This document shows, one piece after another, positions 50,534 to 59,709 of a stretch of DNA of 64,000 nucleotides. The notes below the pieces were generated by a model, which searched no databases, was not told the origin of the DNA, and saw nothing but the letters and a program-made list of their open reading frames with translations. Source of the stretch: Asaia sp037151935 (GTDB lineage: Bacteria > Pseudomonadota > Alphaproteobacteria > Acetobacterales > Acetobacteraceae); assembly GCF_051628905.1 (NCBI RefSeq), contig NZ_CP157575.1, positions 310,001 through 374,000 of the forward strand, in the 5' to 3' direction. The translations under genes were made by a program, and so were the position numbers. Every line of letters begins with the position of its first letter. The stretch's first letter is position 1.

Positions 50534-51232
50534 TCAGAATAACCCTTTCTGTCTCAGGCTGAGCGGGGGGCGCCTGTCGGACACGACCACCACGTCATGC
50601 ACGATCATCGAGAGGGCACCTGCCTCCTCACTCAGCCTCTGCGCGAAAAACTTCAATGGCGAGGTTGTCGCATGAAAGCTGGCTAGAGTTTTCTGAATGC
50701 CGATCAGCGCCACAGCCTGTAGCGCCAGCCCTCGCCTGAAAATTGGAGCGGTCGAGGCGAAATCGTCAACAGGTTCATCGGCTAGAAGACGGTTGCGGTT
50801 ATCGAGATAAAGCAGTCGGAACTGCTCGGGTACGGCGCTGACCATGCTACGCGAAAGATAGGCACAAAGCTGATCCCAACTTCCCAGCTTCGGCCTGAGC
50901 CGCTCTTCCGCGAGGGCCAGCCTTTCCGATACGACCGGGGGAAATTTCAGCAGCAGGACGGCCTGCTCACTGAGACCCGTCGCCCGGAGATCTTCTCCCG
51001 GCGCGTCGAAGACCGAAGCAAGGCTGCCGAAGCGATGCAGCAGCGCTTTGGCGAGTGGCTTCGTGTCCCTCCTGGGAATGCTATAGTACAGCAGCATCTC
51101 AAGAATTTCGTAATCTGCAAGTGTCTCTGCGCCATTCGTCAGAACCCGGTGACGCATACGTTCTCGATGCCCGTGCGGACCCGTGCCCCTGAGCAGGTTC
51201 TTCTCTTGAGACGGAAATGAGGGTTTGGCCAT
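50534..51232 (-). CDS. RadC-like protein with degenerate JAMM motif
   Basis: 232 residues from the ATG at 51230-51232; the frame extends to a TTG at 51268. The N-terminal RadC helix-hairpin part is well kept: GHRERMRHRVLTNGAETLAD, YEILEMLLYYSIPRRDTKPL and HRFGSLASVFDAPGEDLRAT. The domain after FRLLYLDNRNRLLADEPVDD keeps the scaffold, but where active relatives have HNHPSGDPTPSxAD it reads IGIQKTLASFHATTS, with no HxH or Asp. The Zn site is therefore absent, so it may be a pseudoenzyme that acts through the N-terminal domain. It starts 28 bases from the divergent helicase gene. Confidence 0.85.
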   Translation of the reverse strand: MAKPSFPSQEKNLLRGTGPHGHRERMRHRVLTNGAETLADYEILEMLLYYSIPRRDTKPLAKALLHRFGSLASVFDAPGEDLRATGLSEQAVLLLKFPPVVSERLALAEERLRPKLGSWDQLCAYLSRSMVSAVPEQFRLLYLDNRNRLLADEPVDDFASTAPIFRRGLALQAVALIGIQKTLASFHATTSPLKFFAQRLSEEAGALSMIVHDVVVVSDRRPPLSLRQKGLF

Positions 51233-51259
51233 TGCGGCATTACATTCTATATCGATCGG

Positions 51260-53488
51260 GTGACGCAATCCCTCATATCACCCTCCTCCCCTGAGTATCT
51301 CGACCGGCTCAATCCCGAGCAACGCGAGGCCATCGAGACCACTGAAGGACCACTGCTCATTCTCGCCGGGGCGGGAACCGGTAAGACGCGCGTACTGACG
51401 ACGCGCTTTGCTCACATCCTGCTTGAGCGGCGAGCGCGCCCCTATCAGATCCTGGCTGTCACCTTCACGAACAAGGCCGCACGCGAAATGCGCGAGCGCG
51501 TCGGAGCCTTGCTGGGCGAGACGGCGGACGGGTTGTGGCTGGGCACGTTTCACGCGCTCTGCGCGCGCATGCTGCGCCGTCATGCCGGATATGTAGGCCT
51601 GACGACAGGTTTCACCATTCTCGATACGGATGATCAGATCCGGCTCGTGCGTCAGATCATGGAGCCCTTTCGCCTCGACACGAAGCGTTGGCCACCTCAG
51701 GCGCTGCTGGGCGTGTTCCAGCGCTGGAAAGACCGTGGCCTGACTCCAGAGCAGGTCACTCCCGCCGAAGATACCGATTTTGCCGGTGGCCATGCCCGCA
51801 AGCTCTACGCTGCCTATCAGGATCGCCTCAAGGCGGTAAATGCGTGCGATTTCGGCGATCTGATGCTGCATACGCTGGAGATATTGCGCACCCAGCCCGA
51901 CGTGCTGGCGCAGTATCACCGACTCTTTCGTTACATTCTGGTCGATGAATATCAGGATACGAATACCATTCAGTATCTCTGGCTCCGGCTTCTGGCCAAG
52001 CGCGAGCAGGGGCCTTCGAACATTGCCTGCGTTGGCGATGACGACCAGTCGATCTATTCCTGGCGCGGAGCTGAGATCGAAAACATCCTGCGCTTCGAGA
52101 AAGATTTTCCCGGCGCCAAGGTCGTCCGGCTGGAACGCAATTACCGGTCCACAGCCCAGATCCTTGCCGCAGCCTCGGGGCTGATCGCGCATAATTCCGG
52201 TCGTCTCGGCAAGACCCTGCGTCCTGGGCGCGAGGACGCCCAAGGCGAAAAAGTCCAGATCATCAGCGTGTGGGATTCCGATGAGGAAGCGCGTATTGCC
52301 GCGGGGGCAATCGAGCGTCTGCGCGCTGAAGGCCATCCACTCTCGCAGATCGCCATCCTGATGCGCGCTGGCTTTCAGACGCGCCCCTTCGAAGAGCGTT
52401 TTCTTACGCTCGGTCTGCCCTATCGTGTTGTCGGTGGGCTGCGCTTTTATGAGCGTGCTGAAATCCGCGATGCCATGGCTTATATGAGGGTTCTGGCGCA
52501 GCCCGCAGACGACCTTGCTTTCGAGCGTATCATCAATGTGCCAAAGCGTGGCGTGGGCGCGGCAGGATTACAGAAGCTGCATCACGAAGCACGCCAGCTG
52601 AACGCGCCGCTCAGCGTCGGTGTGGTGCATGCGCTCGACACGGGCTTGGTCAAGGGCAAGGGGCGAGAAGCGCTTGCCGGGCTCATGGATGCCTTCCAGC
52701 GCGCACGCGAGACCCGAGAAAGCGAAGGCCATGTCGTAGCGACTGAGCAATTGCTCGAAGACAGTGGCTACCTTCAGATGTGGCGCGACGACAAGACGCC
52801 CGAGGCCCCCGGCAGACTCGATAACATCAAGGAATTGCTGCGTGCGATCGGCGATTTCGCATCGCTCGAGGGCTTTCTCGAACACGTCGCCCTTGTGACC
52901 GAAACAGAAGACAAGGCGAGCGTCGATACGGTGAGCCTGATGACGCTGCATGGCGCCAAGGGACTGGAATTCGACACGGTCTTCCTGCCGGGATGGGAGG
53001 AAGGCGTTTTCCCCTCGCAGCGCAGTCTTGACGAGGGCGGCCTCAAGAGCCTGGAGGAAGAGCGTCGTCTGGCTTATGTCGGCATCACCCGCGCCCGCAA
53101 GCGGGCCGTGATCCTACATGCTGCGCGCCGGCGTATCTACGCCAACTGGCAGGATTCCATGCCCAGCCGCTTCATCGACGAAATTCCGTCCGATACGGTC
53201 GAACATAGCGGTCAGGCCATGCAGGAGCGCCGCCAGCTGGCGGCACAAAGCTCGATCTTCGCTTCCGGGCCTCTGACCAGTGCGAGAGGCAGCTATGGCC
53301 GCCCCGCCCCGCGAGTGACCGATATTGTGCCGGATGCTTCACACGGAATTGCCATTGGCGCCCGCGTGTTTCATCAGAAATTCGGCTATGGCACCGTCTT
53401 GGCCGTCGAATCCGACAGGCTGCATATCAACTTCGAAAAGGCAGGCGAAAAACGCATCATGGCGCATTTTGTGGAACAGGTCTCGTGA
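51260..53488 (+). CDS. uvrD: UvrD/PcrA-type superfamily 1 DNA helicase
   Basis: 742 residues from a GTG. SF1A motifs: LNPEQREAIETTEGPLLILA then GAGTGKTRVLTTRFAHIL (Walker A), VTFTNKAAREMRERVGALLG, FRYILVDEYQDTNTIQYLWL (Walker B), ACVGDDDQSIYSWRGAEIEN, LERNYRSTAQIL, VSLMTLHGAKGLEFDTVFLP and EERRLAYVGITRARKRAVIL. The C-terminal FHQKFGYGTVLAV domain is the PcrA/UvrD tail. It unwinds DNA in repair and replication. The stop overlaps prmA (GTGA). Confidence 0.95.
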   Translation: MTQSLISPSSPEYLDRLNPEQREAIETTEGPLLILAGAGTGKTRVLTTRFAHILLERRARPYQILAVTFTNKAAREMRERVGALLGETADGLWLGTFHALCARMLRRHAGYVGLTTGFTILDTDDQIRLVRQIMEPFRLDTKRWPPQALLGVFQRWKDRGLTPEQVTPAEDTDFAGGHARKLYAAYQDRLKAVNACDFGDLMLHTLEILRTQPDVLAQYHRLFRYILVDEYQDTNTIQYLWLRLLAKREQGPSNIACVGDDDQSIYSWRGAEIENILRFEKDFPGAKVVRLERNYRSTAQILAAASGLIAHNSGRLGKTLRPGREDAQGEKVQIISVWDSDEEARIAAGAIERLRAEGHPLSQIAILMRAGFQTRPFEERFLTLGLPYRVVGGLRFYERAEIRDAMAYMRVLAQPADDLAFERIINVPKRGVGAAGLQKLHHEARQLNAPLSVGVVHALDTGLVKGKGREALAGLMDAFQRARETRESEGHVVATEQLLEDSGYLQMWRDDKTPEAPGRLDNIKELLRAIGDFASLEGFLEHVALVTETEDKASVDTVSLMTLHGAKGLEFDTVFLPGWEEGVFPSQRSLDEGGLKSLEEERRLAYVGITRARKRAVILHAARRRIYANWQDSMPSRFIDEIPSDTVEHSGQAMQERRQLAAQSSIFASGPLTSARGSYGRPAPRVTDIVPDASHGIAIGARVFHQKFGYGTVLAVESDRLHINFEKAGEKRIMAHFVEQVS

Positions 53489-54381
53489 GCGCATCCAGGC
53501 GACACGCTTCGGCGCTTGAAACCATTTCTGTCACCGTTGCCGATGAGGCTGTGCCCCTCTTCGAGCAGGCCATGCTCACTGTATGTACCACGGTCGGTAT
53601 ATTCGAAGCCAACGAAGACCAGAATATCTGGCGCGTCGAGGGCGTGAAAGATGTCGGCCATGGTGAGGAGGAACTTGCCCGCGCCCTGACCCTCGCCCGT
53701 CTGATGACCGGTGTCGACGCTGAGCTGACCCGTGAACGAACCGAAGCCGAAGGCTGGCTGGCCCGCACCTATGAGGCGTTTCCGCAGCAGGATGTCGGCA
53801 AGCGTTTCGCCATTCGTGGCACTCATCTGGCGCCCAGCCACAAGCGCGACCGCCTGACGATCACGCTCGATGCAGGCATCGCTTTCGGTTCGGGCGAGCA
53901 TGGCTCGACGCGCGGCTGTCTGCGGGCTCTGGAAGACATGGCCTGGCGCAAGCCCACCCGCATTCTCGATATGGGCTGCGGTTCGGGCATTCTGGCCATG
54001 GCGGCGGCGCAGCTTTTTCACAAGCGCGTCCTGGCTGTCGATATCGAACCCTGGTCGGTTCGGGTTGCGGCGAGCAACGCGAAGCTGAACGTCATCGGCC
54101 CGCTGATCGATGCCCGCCTCGGCAATGGCTGGCTGACCCCCGCCGTACGTGCGAAAGCGCCTTACGATCTGGTGTTTGCCAATATTCTTGCGCGCCCGTT
54201 GTGCAAAATGGCGCGCTCTCTCGCGACCCATCTCGCGCCGGGCGGTACGGTCATTCTTGCCGGTCTTCTGACGACCCAGGCCCGTATGGTGCTGGCCGCC
54301 CATAGACGTCAGGGTCTGGTGCTCGAAAAGCAGTATTACGAAGGCGAGTGGTCCACGCTGGTGCTGCGTCGTCGTGATTAA
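53485..54381 (+). CDS. prmA: Ribosomal protein L11 methyltransferase PrmA
   Basis: 298 residues from a GTG overlapping the uvrD stop. The N-terminal substrate-binding domain is followed by the SAM domain: TLDAGIAFGSGEHGSTRGCL, RILDMGCGSGILAMAAAQLF, VLAVDIEPWSVRVAASNAKL and DLVFANILARPLCKMARSLA with the NILA(R)P motif. It methylates ribosomal protein L11. It overlaps the next gene by 8 bases. Confidence 0.95.
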   Translation: MSASRRHASALETISVTVADEAVPLFEQAMLTVCTTVGIFEANEDQNIWRVEGVKDVGHGEEELARALTLARLMTGVDAELTRERTEAEGWLARTYEAFPQQDVGKRFAIRGTHLAPSHKRDRLTITLDAGIAFGSGEHGSTRGCLRALEDMAWRKPTRILDMGCGSGILAMAAAQLFHKRVLAVDIEPWSVRVAASNAKLNVIGPLIDARLGNGWLTPAVRAKAPYDLVFANILARPLCKMARSLATHLAPGGTVILAGLLTTQARMVLAAHRRQGLVLEKQYYEGEWSTLVLRRRD

Positions 54382-54874
54382 ACTGCGCGACGCGACCGAA
54401 GCCGATCTGCCAGAAATTCTGGCGATCACCAATGACGCGATCGACACATCTGAGGCGATCTGGGCCACCTCGCCCCGCACATTGGAAGAGCGCCGTGACT
54501 GGATGAACGACCGACAGGCGAAGAACCTCCCTGTGGTTGTTGCGGTCGAAGGCGGCGCTATTCTCGGCTTTGCCTCCTATGGGCCTTTTCGTGCCTATGA
54601 GGGCTACGCACAGACGGTAGAGCATTCCGTCTATGTTGCCCGAAAGGCCCAACGTCGCGGTATCGGGCGCATTCTCCTCGACGAGATGGTCCGTCATGCC
54701 GAGAAATCGGACATGCATGTGCTGATAGGCGCGATCACGGCCAGTAATACGGCGTCGATTGCGCTTCATCGCGCCGCCGGGTTCAGCGAAAGCACCCCGC
54801 TACCCGAGATGGGCCGGAAGTTCGGACGCTGGCTCGACCTCGTATTCATGTACAGGCTCTTCGAGAGCCGCTGA
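54374..54874 (+). CDS. GNAT N-acetyltransferase (phosphinothricin acetyltransferase-like)
   Basis: 166 residues. The N-terminal IKLRDATEADLPEILAITND and the middle GFASYGPFRAYEGYAQTVEH then SVYVARKAQRRGIGRILLDE match the Pat/Bar-YncA group of GNAT enzymes; QRRGIGRIL holds the acetyl-CoA loop. C-terminal ASIALHRAAGFSES is standard. It acetylates a free amino group, in relatives methionine derivatives or phosphinothricin; the real substrate is unknown. It is coupled to prmA by an 8-base overlap. Confidence 0.9.
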   Translation: MIKLRDATEADLPEILAITNDAIDTSEAIWATSPRTLEERRDWMNDRQAKNLPVVVAVEGGAILGFASYGPFRAYEGYAQTVEHSVYVARKAQRRGIGRILLDEMVRHAEKSDMHVLIGAITASNTASIALHRAAGFSESTPLPEMGRKFGRWLDLVFMYRLFESR

Positions 54875-54903
54875 GTTCTGCTCCCTGTTTGAAAGATCAC
54901 GCG

Positions 54904-56673
54904 ATGAGCCTCATCCCTCTTGCCAACCGTCAGGCCCTCGTCAGGACGGAGCTCGAAGCGAGCCATGTAGACGGGTTTTTCCTCCCGCGCGGCGACGAGT
55001 TTCTGGGCGAATATGTGGCCCCCTATGCCGAGCGCCTCGCCTGGCTGACCGGGTTCACCGGCTCTGCGGGCATGGCCATTCTGCTGTGCGACAAGGCCGC
55101 CGTCTTTTCGGATGGCCGTTATACCAGCCAGCTGCGCGATCAGGTGGATCCCAGCCAATGGGAATGCCTGCATATCACCAATGAGCCACCCGCCTCCTGG
55201 CTGACGTCCAATGGCAAGGGATTGAAGATCGGCTATGATCCCAGACTGGTCAGTGAAGTGCAGCTCAACGCTCTGGTCGGACCGGACCATGAGTTTGTCG
55301 CGCTTGACCGAAACCCCATTGATGCTGCCTGGACAGACCAACCCAACCCGCCCGAAAGCGAGGTGAGATTTCAGGAAATCTCTTTCAGTGGGGAAGACAG
55401 CCTCTCTAAACGTCGCAAAATTGGCGGTGCCCTGCGCAAGGCGGGTCAGGAAGCGATGCTTGTCTGCGACCCCACCTCGCTTGCCTGGCTTCTGAATATC
55501 CGTGGTGATGACGTGCCGCATACGCCGATCATTCTCGCTTTCGGCATTCTTCACCACGATGCCTCGCTCGAGGTTTTTGTCGATATCAGCCGTGTCAGTG
55601 CCGACGCTGCCGTTTCTTTCCGCAATGTCTCTGTTCTGCCGCCGGGAGACATGCCCGAACGTCTCAGGGCGTTGAGCGGCCAGATGGTGCGCTTCGATCC
55701 GGCACAGACCGGGCTCTGGTTCATCCAGACCCTCTCCGATGCCGGGGCGAAGCTCGCACGTGGCGCCGATCTCTGCGCCCTGCCACGAGCCTGCAAGAAC
55801 GAAACCGAGCAGAACGGCGCACGCGAGGTGCATCTGACCGATTCAGCAGCTCTCTGCCGGTTCCTGCGCTTCGTAACCCGTGAGGGCACGGGTCTGCGCG
55901 AAACCGAGCTTGCAGAGATCCTTGACGGGCTAAGGGCCGCCTCGCCCGATTATCATGGCGAAAGCTTCCCCGCGATTTCGGCAGTCGGGCCGAATGCCGC
56001 CCTGCCCCATTATCGCGCGCTGCCGGGCGAAGATCGCGTGCTGGAAGCCGATCAGATTTATCTGATCGATAGCGGCGGTCAGTACAGCGCAGGCACGACC
56101 GATGTGACGCGAACGATATGGAACGGCCCCGGCACGCCGCCCGCCTCGCTCTGCGAGGCCTTCACGCGCGTGCTCAAGGGCAATATCGCCCTTGCCCGTG
56201 CGCGTTTTCCTGCGGGCACGACCGGGCACCGTCTCGATGCGCTGGCTCGCTATGCACTCTGGCAGGCCGGGCTCGATTACGATCACGGCACGGGCCACGG
56301 GATCGGCAGCTATCTCTCGGTTCATGAAGGGCCGCAGAATATCAGCTCGGTGGCCCGTCCGGTCGGGCTTGAAGCCGGCATGATCCTCTCGGACGAACCT
56401 GGCTATTACCTGCCGGGTGAATATGGCATCCGCCTTGAGAACCTGCTTCTGGTACGTCCCGCTCCACTCGAAGCAAAAACACCGTTTCTTGAGTTCGAGG
56501 TTCTGGGCTTCGCGCCCTTTGACCGTACCCTGATCATGGCATCGTTACTGGAACCTGAAGAGCTGCGCTGGCTGAATGCCTATCATGAGGCTACGCTCTC
56601 GCGCATCGCGCCACTACTGGACGAAACGAACAGGAACTGGCTCGTGGCTGCCTGTGCGCCGATTACGAACTGA
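54904..56673 (+). CDS. pepP: Xaa-Pro aminopeptidase P, M24B family
   Basis: 589 residues from ATG 54904; a TTG at 54889 is possible. It has the three-domain layout of the long aminopeptidase P: an N-terminal creatinase-like domain (YAERLAWLTGFTGSAGMAIL), a middle domain, and the catalytic pita-bread domain. Metal ligands are visible as IYLIDSGGQYSAGTTDVTRT, HGTGHGIGSYLSVHEGPQ and ILSDEPGYYLPGEYGIRLEN. It removes N-terminal residues ahead of proline. Length fits the about 600-residue bacterial type. Confidence 0.93.
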   Translation: MSLIPLANRQALVRTELEASHVDGFFLPRGDEFLGEYVAPYAERLAWLTGFTGSAGMAILLCDKAAVFSDGRYTSQLRDQVDPSQWECLHITNEPPASWLTSNGKGLKIGYDPRLVSEVQLNALVGPDHEFVALDRNPIDAAWTDQPNPPESEVRFQEISFSGEDSLSKRRKIGGALRKAGQEAMLVCDPTSLAWLLNIRGDDVPHTPIILAFGILHHDASLEVFVDISRVSADAAVSFRNVSVLPPGDMPERLRALSGQMVRFDPAQTGLWFIQTLSDAGAKLARGADLCALPRACKNETEQNGAREVHLTDSAALCRFLRFVTREGTGLRETELAEILDGLRAASPDYHGESFPAISAVGPNAALPHYRALPGEDRVLEADQIYLIDSGGQYSAGTTDVTRTIWNGPGTPPASLCEAFTRVLKGNIALARARFPAGTTGHRLDALARYALWQAGLDYDHGTGHGIGSYLSVHEGPQNISSVARPVGLEAGMILSDEPGYYLPGEYGIRLENLLLVRPAPLEAKTPFLEFEVLGFAPFDRTLIMASLLEPEELRWLNAYHEATLSRIAPLLDETNRNWLVAACAPITN

Positions 56674-56688
56674 CAAAGGAAAGACAGA

Positions 56689-57711
56689 ATGGCTGATCAC
56701 ATGATCCCCGCGACCCTTATCGAAGGTGACGGTATCGGTCCCGAGATCACCGCTTCGGTCGTCGAGATCCTGACGAAAATCGGGGCACCTTTCGAGTGGG
56801 ACCATCAGTCCGGTGGGCTCGGTGCGATCGAGAAATTCGGTGCGCCCCTGCCGCAGCCCACGCTCGACAGCATTCGCAAGACCGGCCTCGCGCTCAAGGG
56901 CCCGCTGACGACGCCGGTTGGCGCCGGGTTCAAATCGGTCAATGTGACGATGCGTCAGGAATTCGGTCTCTACGCCAATCTGCGCCCGACGCGCACGGTC
57001 GTGCCGGGTGGTCGCTTCGACAAGGTCGATCTGGTTGTCGTGCGTGAGAATATCGAAGGGCTTTATGCCGCCATGGAGCATTACCTGCCCGAGGGTGACG
57101 ACCCCAAGGGTCTGGCTTACGGTGCCGGTTTCAACTCGCGTCGTGAATGCGCCCGTATCGTGCGTTTTGCGTTCGATTACGCTGTCGCCAATGGCCGCAA
57201 GAAGGTCACCCTGGTTCACAAGGCCAATATTCTCAAGATCTTCAGCGGAATCTTCCTTGAGGAAGGGCGCAAGATTGCCAAGGAATACGAAGGCAAGGTG
57301 GCGGTCGATGAACGCATCGTTGATGCCTGCGCCATGCAGCTCGTGACCGACCCTTGGCAGTATGACGTGATTGTCACCACCAACCTCTTCGGCGATATCC
57401 TCTCCGATCTGACCGCAGGTCTGGTTGGCGGTCTGGGCATGGCGCCCGGTGCCAATATCGGCCCCGATGCTGCGATTTTCGAGGCCGTGCATGGTTCGGC
57501 GCCCGATATCGCAGGCAAGGGCGTTGCCAACCCACTCGCCATGCTGATGGCAGCGAGCATGATGCTTGCCCATGTGGGACGTCAGGATCTGTCGACACGC
57601 GTCGATAACGCCATTGATCGCGTGATCCGTATCGATGGCGTGCGCACACGCGACCTCGGCGGTGAAACCGGCACGGCCGAGCTGACCAAGGCGCTGCTCG
57701 CCGCGCTCTGA
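56689..57711 (+). CDS. NAD-dependent isocitrate dehydrogenase
   Basis: 340 residues of the beta-decarboxylating dehydrogenase family. TLIEGDGIGPEITASVVEIL begins the fold. Substrate Arg residues are in NVTMRQEFGLYANLRPTRTV, and VRENIEGLYAAMEHY and TNLFGDILSDLTAGLVGGLG hold the catalytic Tyr/metal Asp. The pattern and length fit the short NAD-IDH common in acetic acid bacteria rather than LeuB, which would lack the ENIEGLY variant. It oxidises isocitrate to 2-oxoglutarate in the TCA cycle. GGAAAG precedes the start, and a terminator follows. Confidence 0.92.
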   Translation: MADHMIPATLIEGDGIGPEITASVVEILTKIGAPFEWDHQSGGLGAIEKFGAPLPQPTLDSIRKTGLALKGPLTTPVGAGFKSVNVTMRQEFGLYANLRPTRTVVPGGRFDKVDLVVVRENIEGLYAAMEHYLPEGDDPKGLAYGAGFNSRRECARIVRFAFDYAVANGRKKVTLVHKANILKIFSGIFLEEGRKIAKEYEGKVAVDERIVDACAMQLVTDPWQYDVIVTTNLFGDILSDLTAGLVGGLGMAPGANIGPDAAIFEAVHGSAPDIAGKGVANPLAMLMAASMMLAHVGRQDLSTRVDNAIDRVIRIDGVRTRDLGGETGTAELTKALLAAL

Positions 57712-57715
57712 AACG

Positions 57716-57745
57716 AAAAGGGAGAGAGCCAGCTCTCTCCCTTAC
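57716..57745 (+). terminator. Rho-independent terminator after NAD-IDH
   Basis: GGGAGAGAG (57720-57728) pairs with CTCTCTCCC (57733-57741), preceded by AAAA and followed by TT. It ends the pepP-IDH transcript. Confidence 0.8.
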
Positions 57746-58388
57746 TCAGGTTGCCTGCCCTTCATCCTGAATAACCTCGCTTAAGGGGCGCTGTGCGGGC
57801 AAGGCGACGAGCCCCTGTGATGCTCATCGAAACCGTGAACATAAAATAGAAGTTTCCGTGCGCCTGGGCCCGACAATATCCGGTTTCATCTCATTTGCGC
57901 ATCAGGCGTTGCGCCCTGATCGACAGTGACATTTCGGCTGTCAGAATTTGTGTTCAGGTCGAAAGCACGCCGCCCGCCAAGAAAAGCACGTTGCTGGTTA
58001 TCGCGACAACGCATCCCGTCTGGAAGCGCGGCAGCGACACCGACCGCACTCGTTTTTTGCCGCGAGAGTAGCCATTCTTTACCCAAAACATGAGGCCTGC
58101 GGCAAGACAGGCGCCGCCCCCTCCTGCTCCCGCAACGCTCTTTAACCAAGGTCGATTCGAGGCTTATTGAGAACCGCAGAGGTACTGATTTCGAATATAT
58201 TGTATACCAACAATGTTTCTTCGATATTTATTTATTTTATAAAAATATAACCTATATTTTGATCGAGTTTTATTGATCGGCATATTCTTGATTGTCCAGC
58301 CAATTTCGCGCGTTCAATACGCGGACGGGTGATCGTCGTGCATGGCGCGGGCTGCCCGAAAGCGTTGTTTAACGGGAGGACACGTATC
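57746..58388. other. Long intergenic region upstream of the iron alcohol dehydrogenase
   Basis: About 640 bases with no supported gene. A minus-strand frame near 57950-58140 reads as two hydrophobic stretches but has no start codon. The segment 58185-58275 is very AT-rich (runs of A and T around TTTATTTATTTTATAAAA) and is the likely promoter region of the alcohol dehydrogenase. No tRNA or regulatory RNA was recognised. Confidence 0.5.
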
Positions 58389-59561
58389 ATGGCGCATATC
58401 GCTCTTGCAGATCACACCGATAGTTTCTTCATTCCCTGCGTCACGCTCATCGGTCCTGGCTGCGCCAGACAAGCTGGCGACCGCGCCAAGGCACTTGGGG
58501 CAAAGAAGGCCCTGATCGTGACCGATGCCGGCATGAAGAAACTTGGGGTTGCCGACACGATCTCAGGTTATCTGCTTGAAGACGGCCTCGAAACAGTTAT
58601 CTACGCGGGAGCCGAACCCAACCCGACCGACGTCAACGTGCATGACGGCGTGAAAATCTTTCAGGACAAGAACTGCGATTTCATCGTTTCGCTCGGGGGT
58701 GGCTCCGCTCATGATTGCGCGAAGGGGATCGGTCTCGTGACCGCAGGCGGCGGCAATATTCGTGACTACGAGGGGCTCGATCGATCCAATATCCCCATGA
58801 CACCTCTCATCGCCATTAACACGACGGCTGGCACCGCGTCGGAGATGACGCGGTTCTGCATCATAACGAACTCCGAAACGCACGTAAAAATGGCGATTGT
58901 CGATTGGCGCTGCACGCCAATGATCGCCATCGACGACCCCAATCTCATGGTCGCCATGCCGCCTTCCCTGACCGCAGCAACAGGCATGGATGCACTTACC
59001 CACGCCATTGAGGCCTATGTTTCGACAGCAGCGACGCCGATCACGGATGCGTGTGCCGAAAAGGCCATAACCCTGATTGCCGATAATCTAGCGAAGGCCG
59101 TAGGTAACGGCGAGAACATGGAAGCCCGGGTGGCCATGTGTTACGCGCAATATCTTGCAGGCATGGCCTTCAATAATGCGTCGCTTGGCTACGTGCATGC
59201 CATGGCGCATCAATTAGGTGGATTCTATAACCTGCCTCACGGCGTGTGTAACGCGGTGCTTCTACCGCATGTCTGCCGTTTCAATCTTATCGCCGCAGCA
59301 GATCGTTATGCACGCGTCGCCAGACTGCTAGGTGTGCCGACCGATCTGATGAGCCGCGACGAAGCCGCGGAGGCGGCCATCGACGCAATCGCTCTCTTGT
59401 CGACATCCGTGGGTATCCCTGCTGGACTCGCTGCACTTGGGGTGAAGGCAGAAGATCACAGGATCATGGCCGAGCACGCCCGAAAAGACGTCTGCATGCT
59501 AACCAACCCGCGCAAGGCAACACTTGCCGAGATCGTGGACGTGTTTGAAGCCGCTATGTGA
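58389..59561 (+). CDS. Iron-containing alcohol dehydrogenase
   Basis: 390 residues from ATG 58389 with GGGAGGA upstream. The nucleotide-binding GGGSAHDCAKGIGLV is followed by the iron-site region: MPPSLTAATGMDALTHAIEA (Asp and His), GYVHAMAHQLGGFYNLPHGV (two His). This is the family III type (YiaY, AdhB, MDH). It reduces aldehydes or oxidises short alcohols with NAD(P). It stands alone between two terminators and so is independently regulated. Confidence 0.94.
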   Translation: MAHIALADHTDSFFIPCVTLIGPGCARQAGDRAKALGAKKALIVTDAGMKKLGVADTISGYLLEDGLETVIYAGAEPNPTDVNVHDGVKIFQDKNCDFIVSLGGGSAHDCAKGIGLVTAGGGNIRDYEGLDRSNIPMTPLIAINTTAGTASEMTRFCIITNSETHVKMAIVDWRCTPMIAIDDPNLMVAMPPSLTAATGMDALTHAIEAYVSTAATPITDACAEKAITLIADNLAKAVGNGENMEARVAMCYAQYLAGMAFNNASLGYVHAMAHQLGGFYNLPHGVCNAVLLPHVCRFNLIAAADRYARVARLLGVPTDLMSRDEAAEAAIDAIALLSTSVGIPAGLAALGVKAEDHRIMAEHARKDVCMLTNPRKATLAEIVDVFEAAM

Positions 59562-59566
59562 CGCTC

Positions 59567-59602
59567 TGGAGCCACTGCTGCAGTGAAGCGGCAGTGGCTC
59601 CA
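59567..59602 (+). terminator. Hairpin after the alcohol dehydrogenase
   Basis: TGGAGCCACTGC (59567-59578) and GCAGTGGCTCCA (59591-59602) form a 12-bp perfect stem with a 12-base loop and no T-run. It lies 5 bases after the stop codon. Confidence 0.65.
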
Positions 59603-59709
59603 GTACCGGACTGAGCGCGCCGAGGCACGATACTTTTCGAATTATCCACGCCCCTTTGGAACCGTAATGCACGATAAGGGTTCTCGACGAGCGACGATGG
59701 GGGAAAGCT

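Noticed and set aside
51278..52336. Minus-strand open frame of 352 codons opposite uvrD
   Set aside because: Antisense shadow of the helicase gene; no motifs.
53386..54480. Long minus-strand open frame of 364 codons opposite uvrD/prmA
   Set aside because: It lies wholly opposite well-supported plus-strand genes, has no family features, and GC-rich DNA commonly leaves the antisense frame open.
54766..55833. Minus-strand open frame of 355 codons opposite pepP
   Set aside because: Antisense shadow of a clear M24 peptidase.
57886..58149. Small minus-strand gene after the IDH terminator
   Set aside because: 87 codons of Arg-rich sequence without homology; another frame of the same strand looks membrane-like but has no start.
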